From: an uncultured Muribaculaceae bacterium | GTDB lineage: Bacteria; Bacteroidota; Bacteroidia; Bacteroidales; Muribaculaceae | Reading direction: 5' to 3' | DNA length: 64,000 nucleotides | NCBI GenBank assembly: GCA_910579845.1 | Contig: CAJTWL010000003.1 | Span: forward strand, 1-64,000 | Part shown: positions 16,050 to 24,848 of the stretch, piece after piece | Numbering within the stretch: position 1 is the first letter of the stretch | How the letters are laid out: the number at the start of each line of letters is the position of its first letter | Translations under genes and position numbers: made by a program | The notes under the pieces: generated by a model | What the model saw: the letters and a program-made list of their open reading frames with translations, nothing else | Databases searched by the model: none | Told to the model about the DNA's origin: nothing

Positions 16050-17360
16050 ATGGAGCGGTTATTTCAGTATTTATGGAAACATAAAATGGTAGAGCGGGAT
16101 ATGCGTCTTTCGAGTGGAGAAACGCTTGAATTGCTCTCTCCCGGGGTTCTGAATCTTGATTCAGGTCCGGATTTTGCAAATGCCCGACTTCGGATCAATG
16201 GTACTGAATGGGTAGGGAATGTAGAGATACATGAAAGAGCTTCCGACTGGTATCGCCATAATCATCATGAGGATCCTGCATATGACTCTGTCATATTGCA
16301 TGCAGTCGCGATAGATGACCGACAGGTTTTCCGGAGTGATGGCACAATAATACCACAGATCGTACTTACATATCCCGAACAGTTTTTTTCCCTATATGAA
16401 TTGTTGAGTCGGGAAGTCACCGATGTCAAGTGTGCACCATGGTTGAAGATAGTCCCGAATCTTGTTTCCGATAGCTGGTTTGAAACGCTGTCAATAGAAA
16501 GGATGCAACAGAAGTCTTCCAGAATACTGGAGGTGGCTGACCGACTTAAAGGGGATTGGGAAGCTGTGACATTTATCTTTCTTGCCCGTGCATTAGGTTT
16601 TGGCCTGAACTCCGAACCTTTTGAAATGTTAGCCCGCTCTATTCCGTTAAATTATCTGATGCGTCATTCTGACAATCTTCTTCAGATCGAAGCCTTGTTG
16701 TTCGGTCAGGCAGGAATGCTTGACACCTCAGTGCATATTTTTGACGAGTATTATCAGATGTTATGTAGGGAATATTTCTTCCTGGCGCGTAAATATAATT
16801 TGCGTCCGATGCGTCGTGACCTTTGGAAATATGCCCGTACACGTCCGCGTAATTTCCCTCATCGCCGTATTGCGTTGCTCGCCAAGGCTCTTTACGGAGG
16901 TTTTAATATGAAATCCAAATTGTGGGAATGCAAAGGAAACAGGGATGCAATAGAGAATCTGTTTAACTGGAAGCTTGAAGGTTATTGGACCAATCATATA
17001 GATTTTGATTATGAAGGTGAGTGTGGAGGGACTGTGCTGGGTAAAGGAAGTCTGCATTTGATGTCTATAAATTTTGCGGCACCTATGATATATTCTATTT
17101 CTAAGGTACAGGGGAATATTGATTCAGCCGAATATGCTTTGGATCTTTGGTCAAGTCTTCCTGCCGAGGATAATAGATATGTGACCAACTGGAAAACGAG
17201 GGGGCTGGAATGTGAGACCGCACTACGAAGTCAGGCGTTACTGCAATTAAGAAAAGAATACTGCGATCGGTCAAGGTGTCTTGAATGCAGGATTGGCAAC
17301 TGGTTGCTCCGGGATCGCATTGACAACCGACAGCCACATATCGGTTTTGGTTGTATATAA
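16050..17360 (+). CDS. DUF2851-family protein
   Basis: A 436-residue cytoplasmic protein without signal peptide or membrane segments. ERLFQYLWKHKMV, LSPGVLNLDSGPDFANARLRI, WVGNVEIHERASDWYRHNH and YDSVILHAVAIDD are typical of DUF2851, a family of unknown function common in Bacteroidetes; the conserved E, H and D residues of the first third suggest a metal-dependent enzyme, but this is inference. Near the C-terminus CDRSRCLECRIG contains a cysteine cluster that might bind metal. A TTG at 16020 would add ten residues; the ATG at 16050 is preferred. Confidence 0.85.
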   Translation: MERLFQYLWKHKMVERDMRLSSGETLELLSPGVLNLDSGPDFANARLRINGTEWVGNVEIHERASDWYRHNHHEDPAYDSVILHAVAIDDRQVFRSDGTIIPQIVLTYPEQFFSLYELLSREVTDVKCAPWLKIVPNLVSDSWFETLSIERMQQKSSRILEVADRLKGDWEAVTFIFLARALGFGLNSEPFEMLARSIPLNYLMRHSDNLLQIEALLFGQAGMLDTSVHIFDEYYQMLCREYFFLARKYNLRPMRRDLWKYARTRPRNFPHRRIALLAKALYGGFNMKSKLWECKGNRDAIENLFNWKLEGYWTNHIDFDYEGECGGTVLGKGSLHLMSINFAAPMIYSISKVQGNIDSAEYALDLWSSLPAEDNRYVTNWKTRGLECETALRSQALLQLRKEYCDRSRCLECRIGNWLLRDRIDNRQPHIGFGCI

Positions 17361-17372
17361 ACTTTTCACATT

Positions 17373-17390
17373 TATTTTTAAACAAGCTCT
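17373..17390 (-). repeat. Dispersed 18-base repeat end (copy 2)
   Basis: Exact reverse-complement copy of the repeat at 1645-1662. It lies between the DUF2851 gene and the promoter of the pseudouridine synthase gene. Confidence 0.6.
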
Positions 17391-17416
17391 AAACAGTTTT
17401 TCTCAGATATAAATGC

Positions 17417-17424
17417 TAAATTTG
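17417..17424 (+). promoter_or_regulatory. -7 box of the pseudouridine synthase-ispG operon
   Basis: TAAATTTG matches TAnnTTTG; the ATG at 17446 follows 21 bases later. No convincing -33 element is seen at the right distance. Confidence 0.45.
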
Positions 17425-17445
17425 CATTGGATTTGTTATTAGAAT

Positions 17446-18378
17446 ATGCGAGAATACAACTATAGGAACAGGAGCGTGTACCGACCTGATAGAATAATTG
17501 CCATAGAGAACCGAAGCAACGAGACAGTGCCTCTTATGGAATTTATGCAGAAAATACGTCCTGATACAAAACGGGGGGATATTAAGAAATGGATGAAGTT
17601 TGGTCATTTTAAGGTAGCAGGAATTGTTTCTACAGGATTTGCCACACCCGTGAAGCCAGGTGATGTTGTGGAGTTAAATCTGTCTCGTCCGTTTCAGGTT
17701 TTCAAGCATTCCAGAATAGAGATTGTTTATGAGGATGATGATGTAATCGTTATTAACAAAGGTTACGGTTTGCTTTCTGTCGCAACACAAAGCCATAAGA
17801 AAGAGGATAACGCATATGAAATAATTAGAAACTATATCAAAAGCGTTAATCCCGCTAATAAATTGTTCATAGTTCATCGTCTTGACCGTGATACCTCCGG
17901 ACTTATGATGTTTGCAAAATCGGAGGAAGCCCAGAATGTGCTTCGTCATAATTGGAATAACATGATTCTTGAACGGCTGTATGTTGCCGTTCTCGAAGGA
18001 TATCTTGAAAATGACAAGGGATATGTCAAGAGCCGTCTGAAGGAGAATTCTCAATTTGTTGTATACTCTACCAATGAGCCGGATGAAGGTAAACTTGCGG
18101 TGACTCATTATGAGACAGTCGGAAAGGGTAATGGTTATACCTTGGCTCAGTTCTCCCTCGATACAGGAAGAAAGAATCAGATAAGGGTGCATGCTCAGGA
18201 ACTTGGTCATCCTATTGTGGGTGACCGTAAATATGGGGCTACAAAAAGCCCGATTCATCGATTGGCGCTTCATGCCCGGACACTTCGGTTTGCTCATCCT
18301 ATTACCCGCAAAGATATGAATTTTGAAACTCCGATACCCCAGAAATTTACAGATTGTATTCGAAAACAAATGAAATAA
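17446..18378 (+). CDS. RluA/RluD-family RNA pseudouridine synthase
   Basis: A 310-residue pseudouridine synthase. An S4-like RNA-binding segment (about 28-80, with KKWMKFGHFKVAGIVSTGFATPVKPGDVVEL) precedes the catalytic domain, which has the diagnostic FIVHRLDRDTSGLMMFAKS with the catalytic Asp, then RKNQIRVHAQELGHPIVGDRKYGA. This arrangement is that of the RluD/RluC group acting on 23S rRNA, but the exact site cannot be read from sequence. The basic N-terminal tail is somewhat longer than usual. It is first in a tight set with the PAP2-like gene (2 bases) and ispG. Confidence 0.9.
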   Translation: MREYNYRNRSVYRPDRIIAIENRSNETVPLMEFMQKIRPDTKRGDIKKWMKFGHFKVAGIVSTGFATPVKPGDVVELNLSRPFQVFKHSRIEIVYEDDDVIVINKGYGLLSVATQSHKKEDNAYEIIRNYIKSVNPANKLFIVHRLDRDTSGLMMFAKSEEAQNVLRHNWNNMILERLYVAVLEGYLENDKGYVKSRLKENSQFVVYSTNEPDEGKLAVTHYETVGKGNGYTLAQFSLDTGRKNQIRVHAQELGHPIVGDRKYGATKSPIHRLALHARTLRFAHPITRKDMNFETPIPQKFTDCIRKQMK

Positions 18379-18380
18379 AT

Positions 18381-19223
18381 ATGAAATTGGATAAAACATC
18401 ATATTACCCTAAATCCAATCTTGACGATGACGATTCTGAAGAGTGGCTAGAACAGAAGCCCTCGGAATTATCCGACGTGGACAATTCTAGAATAGTTGTT
18501 GAAAAGAGGGAACCCATAGAACCGGATGTAATAAACAATTCCGGTTCGAAACAGGATGATGACAATTCTCAGTTTCTGGAGGATGACGGTCTGCCGGATA
18601 CTCCGTTTAACAATTTCATTAATGGAGTATGTACGGTTTTATCGTGGGCTCTTGTTCCATTGCTAATGCCTTTATACGGGATGTTGATAGCATTCAATTA
18701 TTCGATATTGAATTATATGCCAGCTTCATCAAAATGGGTATTCTCGATAATCGTCTTTGGATTCACAGTTGTCATTCCGATGCTGCTCATTGTCATTATG
18801 AAGCGACTCGGGATAATTCATGATATAGGATTAAATGGAAGAAAAGAACGACTCATACCATATCTTATAACTATAATAAGCATGGGTGGAACCGCCGTGT
18901 TCATGTGGCATAAGGGTGCGCCGGTATGGATGAATATGTTTTTAGCGGCCGGGGCTCTTGCGGGATTTGTGAATATGTTGATCAATTTCAAGTGGAAAAT
19001 CAGTGCCCATGCCGCGGGAATCGCAGGCATAGTGGCATTGATTATAAGAATATTGTCTATGGAATATCATCGTCCCGACACAAACACTCTATTGCTTGTG
19101 GCTATATTTTTGGCAGGTCTTTTAGGATCGGCAAGAATATGGCAAGGCAGGCATACAATGTGGCAGGTCCTTGCCGGATATGTAGTAGGTTTTACGTCCG
19201 TGATACTGTTGACACTTACTTAG
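18381..19223 (+). CDS. PAP2-like integral membrane protein
   Basis: A 280-residue protein with a long acidic cytoplasmic N-terminus (about 1-70, rich in D and E) and about six membrane segments from residue 75 on. ISAHAAGIAG and RHTMWQVLAGYVVG occupy the places of the PSGH and SRxxxxxHxxxD motifs of PAP2 phosphatases, so a lipid-phosphate phosphatase or a degenerate relative is plausible; the first KxxxxxxRP motif is not evident. The ATG at 18381 is 2 bases after the previous stop; an earlier in-frame start inside the neighbour gene is unlikely. Only one base separates it from ispG, which suggests an isoprenoid or lipid-carrier connection, by inference. Confidence 0.65.
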   Translation: MKLDKTSYYPKSNLDDDDSEEWLEQKPSELSDVDNSRIVVEKREPIEPDVINNSGSKQDDDNSQFLEDDGLPDTPFNNFINGVCTVLSWALVPLLMPLYGMLIAFNYSILNYMPASSKWVFSIIVFGFTVVIPMLLIVIMKRLGIIHDIGLNGRKERLIPYLITIISMGGTAVFMWHKGAPVWMNMFLAAGALAGFVNMLINFKWKISAHAAGIAGIVALIIRILSMEYHRPDTNTLLLVAIFLAGLLGSARIWQGRHTMWQVLAGYVVGFTSVILLTLT

Positions 19224-19224
19224 A

Positions 19225-20847
19225 ATGCTTATGCAGTATAATTATAAACGTCGACCGACATATGAGGTGAAAGTCGGTAATTGCAGGATAGGAGGTAATA
19301 ATCCTATCTTATTGCAATCAATGACCAATACATCTACAAATGATATTGAGGGCAGCGTCTGTCAGATCAAGGCAATTGTTGCCGAAGGTGGCGAACTTGT
19401 AAGACTGACTACTCAAGGAGAACGTGAAGCGGCGTCGTTACAGCTGATTAAAGAGATGCTTCAGAAGGAAAACTGCTTTGTTCCTATTTCAGCTGATGTC
19501 CATTTTAATCCGAAGGCAGCCTTCAAGGCAGCCGAGTTTGCTGATAAAGTGAGGATTAATCCCGGTAATTTTGTTGATGCTGCCAGGACATTCCGCAAAC
19601 TTGAGTATACGGATGAAGAGTATGCTTCAGAGATATCTAAAATTGAAAATGCGTTTGCACCGTTTGTAGATCTGTGTAAAAAGAATGGAGTTGCTGTAAG
19701 ACTGGGTGTGAATCATGGCTCCCTTTCAGACCGAATCATGAGCAGATATGGTGACACATCGGAAGGAATGGTAGAATCTGTGATGGAATTTATTGCCATA
19801 TGTCGTAAGAAGAATTTTAATGACGTGGTGATATCAATAAAATCATCTCAGACTACAATGATGGTTGATACTGTTAAACTGCTTGTGGAACGTCTTGATA
19901 AGGAGGGTCTTCATTATCCGTTGCATTTGGGTGTCACAGAGGCGGGTGATGCCGAGGATGGCAGAATCAAAAGTGCTGTTGGAATAGGCGCGCTGCTTGC
20001 TATCGGATTAGGGGATACGATACGTGTTTCTTTGAGTGAACCTCCGGAAAATGAAATACCTGTGGCTGCCAGGCTTCGTGAATATGTGACCGCTCGGGCC
20101 GGTCACGAAGAAGTGAAGGAACCTGAAACAGGTTATGTGCCACGGACGCGCGGTTTCTCAAATAAAATACCTGGAATAAATGAACGCATTTTCAGTTATA
20201 GGAACGACAGGTCCGGCAGTTCTGCCCATATGATAAAAATAGATGCTTCCTTTGATGATTTCGATATAGAGCAGGATGCGATTGTGGTTCTTAGTTCCAG
20301 ACACAAGAATCCGGTAGGAGAGATGGCTTCATGGATCGACAGGTTTCAGAGCAGAGGCGGTAAGAATCCTGTTGTGCTGAAGATGAACTATTCTGATGAC
20401 ACGATAGATGACGTAAGACTTAAAAGTGGCGTAGATCTTGGAGCCTTGCTTATGAATGGATATGGATCCGGCATATATATAACTGATGACAAAATCGGAG
20501 ATGAGGAGCTTGCCAGACTGGAGCTCGACATATTGCAGGCTGCCGGTTTAAGAATATACAAGACCGAATATATATCTTGTCCGAGTTGTGGTCGCACACT
20601 TTTCGATCTTCCTGACACGCTAAGAAAAGTGAAAAAGGCAACAGCTCATCTAAAAGGTCTGAAGATAGGCGTTATGGGTTGTATAGTAAACGGTCCCGGA
20701 GAGATGGCGGGAGCTGATTACGGTTATGTAGGGGCAGGTCCGGGGAAAGTAAGTATCTATAAGGGTAAAGAACTTGTTAAGAAAAATATCTCCACTGAAG
20801 AGGCTCTTCCGGCTCTTCTTGAATTAATAGAGACAGACAGAAGATAA
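19225..20847 (+). CDS. ispG: (E)-4-hydroxy-3-methylbut-2-enyl-diphosphate synthase IspG
   Basis: A 540-residue iron-sulfur enzyme of the MEP pathway that reduces MEcPP to HMBPP. The TIM-barrel part begins with KVGNCRIGGNNPILLQSMTNTSTND and has ISADVHFNPKAAF and LHLGVTEAGDAEDGRIKSAVGIG. The iron-sulfur part has CPSCGRT (about 452) and GCIVNGPGEMAGADYG (about 485). An insert of roughly 100 or more residues between the two parts is typical of the Bacteroidetes and plant type. ATG codons at 19225 and 19231 are both possible starts. It ends its operon at a strong terminator. Confidence 0.95.
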   Translation: MLMQYNYKRRPTYEVKVGNCRIGGNNPILLQSMTNTSTNDIEGSVCQIKAIVAEGGELVRLTTQGEREAASLQLIKEMLQKENCFVPISADVHFNPKAAFKAAEFADKVRINPGNFVDAARTFRKLEYTDEEYASEISKIENAFAPFVDLCKKNGVAVRLGVNHGSLSDRIMSRYGDTSEGMVESVMEFIAICRKKNFNDVVISIKSSQTTMMVDTVKLLVERLDKEGLHYPLHLGVTEAGDAEDGRIKSAVGIGALLAIGLGDTIRVSLSEPPENEIPVAARLREYVTARAGHEEVKEPETGYVPRTRGFSNKIPGINERIFSYRNDRSGSSAHMIKIDASFDDFDIEQDAIVVLSSRHKNPVGEMASWIDRFQSRGGKNPVVLKMNYSDDTIDDVRLKSGVDLGALLMNGYGSGIYITDDKIGDEELARLELDILQAAGLRIYKTEYISCPSCGRTLFDLPDTLRKVKKATAHLKGLKIGVMGCIVNGPGEMAGADYGYVGAGPGKVSIYKGKELVKKNISTEEALPALLELIETDRR

Positions 20848-20883
20848 TGGTTTGTCTTGACCGATAATTTTTAATAAAGAATA

Positions 20884-20924
20884 AAACCGTAGCCGGAATT
20901 AATATGATTGTCCGGCTGCGGTTT
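20884..20924. terminator. Terminator between ispG and DUF805
   Basis: AAACCGTAGCCGGA pairs with TCCGGCTGCGGTTT (14 pairs, one wobble) around a 13-base loop. It lies between convergent genes and could serve both strands. Confidence 0.8.
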
Positions 20925-20958
20925 CTTATATTTTATATTCTGTTCGGATTGATCCGGA

Positions 20959-21342
20959 TCAGAAAGGCTGTGGTCCGAATCTGTTGTCACCCTGTGTTGA
21001 GGGCAGGAGCATAAGAATCAACACCCAGATGGAACCTATAAATGGAATAAATCCGATAAAATACCATCCTCCGCCACGGCTTGTGTCGTGTAGGCGTCTG
21101 ACTGTCAGTGCAATGGAAGGTATGATGTTCAATAGGCAGAATATATAATTGATCACCATGAAGAACCAATATCCGAAACCTTGCTGACTACCGCCACTGC
21201 ATATGAATGCAAGACCAGCAAGCACGCATACTACAATGAACAGGTAAAGCTGCACCCACCAATATTGGCTGATACTCGCACGCCCCTTGAAATTCGCATA
21301 ATTGCCGTAAAAACCTTTAACGGCTGAACTGATTGTTACCAT
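20959..21342 (-). CDS. DUF805-family inner-membrane protein
   Basis: A 127-residue protein with FKGRASISQYWWVQLY at the N-terminus, four predicted membrane segments, ALTVRRLHDTSRGGGWYFIGFIPFIGSI and a C-terminal LPSTQGDNRFGPQP. All are hallmarks of DUF805 (YhaH/YhaI type), whose biochemical role is unknown. Gene spacing of 67 bases from cysS and 34 from the terminator suggests a separate or weakly coupled unit. Confidence 0.92.
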   Translation of the reverse strand: MVTISSAVKGFYGNYANFKGRASISQYWWVQLYLFIVVCVLAGLAFICSGGSQQGFGYWFFMVINYIFCLLNIIPSIALTVRRLHDTSRGGGWYFIGFIPFIGSIWVLILMLLPSTQGDNRFGPQPF

Positions 21343-21409
21343 AATAATATGTATTTAAACTGTTAAACTGTAGATATGTAATACGTTTTTGCCAAGGTGC
21401 TTTTATGAT

Positions 21410-22882
21410 CTATTTAACAGACCATTCGAATCCGGATTTAGTATCTTTGACATCAAATCCGAGAGCTGCAAGTTTGTCGCGGATAAGATCGGATGTTGCC
21501 CAGTCTTTCTGCTGTTTTGCATTTGAGCGTATTTCAAGAAGCAGGTCCACCGCTCCTTCAAAAGGCTTCATGTTCGCACCTGCGGTTTCGTCGCCAACTT
21601 TTATACCCAGGAGTTCTACCAGCATTGTATCGAACAGATGTCTGAGATCATCGATGTTTTCTTTACTGAGTTTTGTTTTGCCATCCGCAGCAGAGTTTAT
21701 CACTTTCCCTGCTTCAAAGAGATGTGCGATGACAATAGGAGTATTCAGATCGTCATCCATAGCTTCATAGCATTTTGTCAGAAAATCCGGTAACTCTATG
21801 GCGTTGTCTGTGGAAGACTCCAGTGCATTGAGCCGTCGATATATGTCGAGCATTTTCTGAAGCGCTTTTTCTGCTGCCTGAAGTGCCTCGTTTGAGAAGT
21901 CGACAGTGCTGCGATATTGAGCCTGAAGTATGAAAAAGCGAATCACCATCGGTGAATAAGCCTGCGTGAGAAGAGGATGATTTCCACTGAAGAATTGTTC
22001 GAGGGTAATGAAATTGTTATATGATTTGCCCATTTTCTTTCCCTCTATTGTGATCATGTTGTTGTGGATCCAATATCTGACAGCGGGGTGCCCTTGTGCG
22101 GCAACGCTCTGTGCTATCTCGCATTCATGATGTGGAAACATCAGATCGAGACCGCCTCCGTGAATGTCAAACGTCTCACCGAGATATTTCCTTCCCATAG
22201 TGGAGCACTCAAGGTGCCATCCCGGGAAACCTTCGCTCCAGGGCGATGGCCAATGCATGATATGCTCGGGTGCCGCCTTTTTCCAAAGAGCAAAGTCCAA
22301 TGGATTGTGTTTCTCGTCCTGACCGTCAAGCTCTCTTGTTTTATTGAGCATATCTTCGATGTTGCGCCCGGAAAGAATACCATATTTATGGTCATGATTG
22401 TATTTTTCCACATCAAAGTAGACAGATCCCTCACTCTCATAAGCGTATCCGGCATCAAGAATCTGTTTTATATATTCTATCTGCTCAATTATATGACCTG
22501 AAGCATGTGGCTCAATACTTGGCGGCAGTACATTGAGAGCCTCCATGTCATGATGGTATCGGTTAAGATAGTATTGCACGACCTCCATCGGTTCAAGTTG
22601 TTCAAGCCGGGCTTTTTTAGCGATCTTGTCCTCCCCTGAATCTGCATCATGCTCCAAGTGACCTACGTCGGTTATATTGCGGACATACCTCACTTTATAA
22701 CCGAGGTGCATAAGATAACGATAAAGAATATCGAAAGTTATGGCAGGTCGTGCGTGCCCCAGATGGGCGTCCCCGTAAACTGTGGGGCCACAAACGTACA
22801 TTCCCACGCGTCCTGGAACTTCCGGAGTGAAAAGTTGTTTTGTACGGGAGAGAGAATTATATAGCAATAAGGAATGCTCCAT
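21410..22882 (-). CDS. cysS: Cysteine--tRNA ligase
   Basis: A 490-residue class I aminoacyl-tRNA synthetase that charges tRNA-Cys. YVCGPTVYGDAHLGHARP holds a zinc-ligand Cys and the HIGH-type signature (residues 40-43), HLECSTMG supplies another zinc ligand, and KKMGKSYNN is the KMSKS-type loop (about 284). The helical anticodon-binding end is complete. It is read from a minus-strand pair with the DUF3467 gene, 8 bases upstream. Confidence 0.97.
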   Translation of the reverse strand: MEHSLLLYNSLSRTKQLFTPEVPGRVGMYVCGPTVYGDAHLGHARPAITFDILYRYLMHLGYKVRYVRNITDVGHLEHDADSGEDKIAKKARLEQLEPMEVVQYYLNRYHHDMEALNVLPPSIEPHASGHIIEQIEYIKQILDAGYAYESEGSVYFDVEKYNHDHKYGILSGRNIEDMLNKTRELDGQDEKHNPLDFALWKKAAPEHIMHWPSPWSEGFPGWHLECSTMGRKYLGETFDIHGGGLDLMFPHHECEIAQSVAAQGHPAVRYWIHNNMITIEGKKMGKSYNNFITLEQFFSGNHPLLTQAYSPMVIRFFILQAQYRSTVDFSNEALQAAEKALQKMLDIYRRLNALESSTDNAIELPDFLTKCYEAMDDDLNTPIVIAHLFEAGKVINSAADGKTKLSKENIDDLRHLFDTMLVELLGIKVGDETAGANMKPFEGAVDLLLEIRSNAKQQKDWATSDLIRDKLAALGFDVKDTKSGFEWSVK

Positions 22883-22890
22883 AACAAGGT

Positions 22891-23175
22891 TTAATTATTG
22901 CCGATTCCAGGTTTCATATTTCTTGGAACGATTTCACCGAATTGTGTTTCGTATTTTTTGATATTGTCGGTGAGAGCGAAAAGCAGTTGCTTTGCATTTT
23001 CGGGAGTCATAACTACGCGGCTTACTACCGGAGCCTGCGGCATGCCGGGAGCGGCGAAGATGAAATCAATTAGAAACTCGTTGGGACCATGACCGATCAT
23101 GGCAAGGTTTGTATATTTGCCGTCCGCCATTTCCGGACGTAACTGAATCTGAAGCTGGTTCTCTTTATTTTCCAT
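22891..23175 (-). CDS. DUF3467-family protein
   Basis: A 94-residue cytoplasmic protein: IQLRPEMADGKYTNLAMIGHGPNEFLIDFIFAAPGMPQAPVVSRVVMTPENAKQ is characteristic of DUF3467, a small conserved family of unknown role in Bacteroidetes and other bacteria. It lies 8 bases before cysS and may be co-transcribed with it. A minus-strand TAACTTTG box at 23246-23253, overlapping the lolD stop, is a possible promoter about 70 bases upstream. Confidence 0.88.
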   Translation of the reverse strand: MENKENQLQIQLRPEMADGKYTNLAMIGHGPNEFLIDFIFAAPGMPQAPVVSRVVMTPENAKQLLFALTDNIKKYETQFGEIVPRNMKPGIGNN

Positions 23176-23250
23176 TTTTTTCTTGATATTTTATGTTTTT
23201 TAGCTACTAAATTTTAGGATCAGTAGCAAGAACTCAAATTTCACTCAAAG

Positions 23251-23913
23251 TTAATAAATATTATCGACTATTTTGCCGTCCTCCATGTGAATTATGCGAT
23301 CTGCAAATTCTGTTATAGTAAGGTCATGTGTTACAATAACAAATGTGATGCCGAATCGTTCTTTTAGCTGAGATATAAGTGCGTAGATCTCATCACGGTT
23401 CTGGCTGTCAAGGCTTCCGGTCGGTTCATCGGCAAAGACTACTTTGGGATTATTGATCAGAGCGCGTGCAATGGCTGTCCGTTGACGCTCTCCTCCGGAC
23501 ATTTCTGACGGACGGTGTTCGGTGCGGTCTGAGAGTCCGACAATATCAAGCAGTTCACGTGCCTGTTTCATTGCTTTTGATTTTGTGGTACCTGCTATCA
23601 TAGCCGGAAGAGCTACATTCTCGCATGCTGTAAATTCAGGTAACAGTTGATGGAACTGAAAAATGAATCCGATATTGCGGTTACGGTATCGTGAAAGGGC
23701 AGAGTCCCTTAGTCCGGTTATATCCTCACCGTTATAGATGACACTTCCAGAGTCCGGAGCATCAAGTGTGCCGGCTATCTGAAGCAGAGTGGTCTTGCCC
23801 GCTCCGCTCGGTCCCAGAATTGTGATTATTTCATTTTCCCCTATGGAAAGGTTTATGTCTGAAAGTACTTTCAGATTGCCGAAAGACTTGTTTATATTCC
23901 GTAATTCTATCAT
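23251..23913 (-). CDS. lolD: LolD-type ABC transporter ATP-binding protein
   Basis: A 220-residue ATPase of the MacB/LolD family, probably the motor for lipoprotein release from the inner membrane or for a related MacB-type exporter. Walker A is GPSGAGKTTLL (about 34-44), the Q-loop lies in FIFQFHQLLPEFTA, the signature is MSGGERQRTAIARAL and Walker B is VVFADEPTGSLD. No LolC/E permease gene lies next to it. It overlaps tcdA by 4 bases and is the last gene of a five-gene minus-strand set. FtsE is an alternative, given that ftsX lies elsewhere in the window, but the FQFHQLLPEF region favours LolD. Confidence 0.8.
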   Translation of the reverse strand: MIELRNINKSFGNLKVLSDINLSIGENEIITILGPSGAGKTTLLQIAGTLDAPDSGSVIYNGEDITGLRDSALSRYRNRNIGFIFQFHQLLPEFTACENVALPAMIAGTTKSKAMKQARELLDIVGLSDRTEHRPSEMSGGERQRTAIARALINNPKVVFADEPTGSLDSQNRDEIYALISQLKERFGITFVIVTHDLTITEFADRIIHMEDGKIVDNIY

Positions 23914-24632
23914 ATTCTGGATGCACTTAATTTTTGAATGACATAATTTCCAAGAAGAATGCCGAATACAGAAGGTACAGCAAAAGCCGTGCCATATGAA
24001 CTGCGTTTGTTCTGTTCGTTTAATTCAATAATTGCTGATCGTTTTGGAACCTCAGTGCTTGCCACAACCTTTAGACCGCTTCTGATACCCTCTTTTTTCA
24101 AACGCTGTCTGACTGTTCTGGCAAGACCGTCTTCCCGTGTCTCGCTTATATCGAAATATCGTGCTTTCAGAGGATCAATCCTGCCACCGGCTCCCATTGA
24201 AGAAATAACCGGTATATGGTTCTTCAGGCAGTGAAGAATGATACTCATTTTTGGGGCAACTGTGTCAATTGCGTCTATAACGTAATCGATGTCTTCACTT
24301 ATAAGTCTTTTTACATTTTCGGGATTTATGAATTCCTGTACTGTGGCTATTTCAATTTCCGGATTTATGTCGCGGCACCGTTCGAAAAGCAACTCCACTT
24401 TCGATCTTCCTACTGTGGAATGAAGAGCAACCAGCTGTCTGTTTATATTGCTCTCACTGACATTGTCTGCATCGATAATGGTGAGTCGACCTACTCCCGA
24501 TCGGGCAAGGGTTTCGACGGCATAGCCGCCGACTCCGCCGACCCCCGCTACAAGAACGTGGGCTTCTCCAAGGCGCATTACACCATCTTCTCCGATCAAA
24601 TGTGCGGTACGTTGTTGCCAGTCATCTTTCAT
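23910..24632 (-). CDS. tcdA: tRNA threonylcarbamoyladenosine dehydratase TcdA
   Basis: A 240-residue E1-like ATP-dependent enzyme that cyclises t6A37 of tRNA to ct6A. VLVAGVGGVGGYAVETLARSGVGRLTIIDADNVSESNINRQ is the nucleotide-binding core shared with ThiF/MoeB, VIDAIDTVAPK follows, and the SSMGAGGRIDP stretch is typical of TcdA (YgdL). Together with mtaB elsewhere in the window it suggests active t6A modification. It overlaps lolD by 4 bases and shares one base (TGATG) with the HMA gene upstream. Confidence 0.92.
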   Translation of the reverse strand: MKDDWQQRTAHLIGEDGVMRLGEAHVLVAGVGGVGGYAVETLARSGVGRLTIIDADNVSESNINRQLVALHSTVGRSKVELLFERCRDINPEIEIATVQEFINPENVKRLISEDIDYVIDAIDTVAPKMSIILHCLKNHIPVISSMGAGGRIDPLKARYFDISETREDGLARTVRQRLKKEGIRSGLKVVASTEVPKRSAIIELNEQNKRSSYGTAFAVPSVFGILLGNYVIQKLSASRI

Positions 24633-24844
24633 CAGCGGATCCAGCTGCCTTTGAAACCTGTTTCCTCTATGGTTTTGATTATCTGGGCGGCTTTTTCTTC
24701 ATCGTCCGGAATGCCGTGGCATTCAAGCACCTTGTCTGTATCGTCGAGATCCATAGACCATTTCATGTTTGGAAATTTATTCGTTACAGCGCCCATTATC
24801 GCTGATTTACAGCCGGCGCATCTTGCGTTTGTCTTGAATTTCAT
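24632..24844 (-). CDS. Small heavy-metal-associated (HMA) domain protein
   Basis: A 70-residue single-domain protein with TNARCAGCKSAIMGAV, which places CAGC where copper chaperones have CxxC. Fold and size match CopZ-like copper chaperones. It sits 4 bases after copA, so delivery of copper to that pump is the likely role. The residue before the motif is Arg rather than the usual Met, and the C-terminal half is unusually acidic, so its binding properties may differ from CopZ. Confidence 0.85.
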   Translation of the reverse strand: MKFKTNARCAGCKSAIMGAVTNKFPNMKWSMDLDDTDKVLECHGIPDDEEKAAQIIKTIEETGFKGSWIR

Positions 24845-24848
24845 ATTA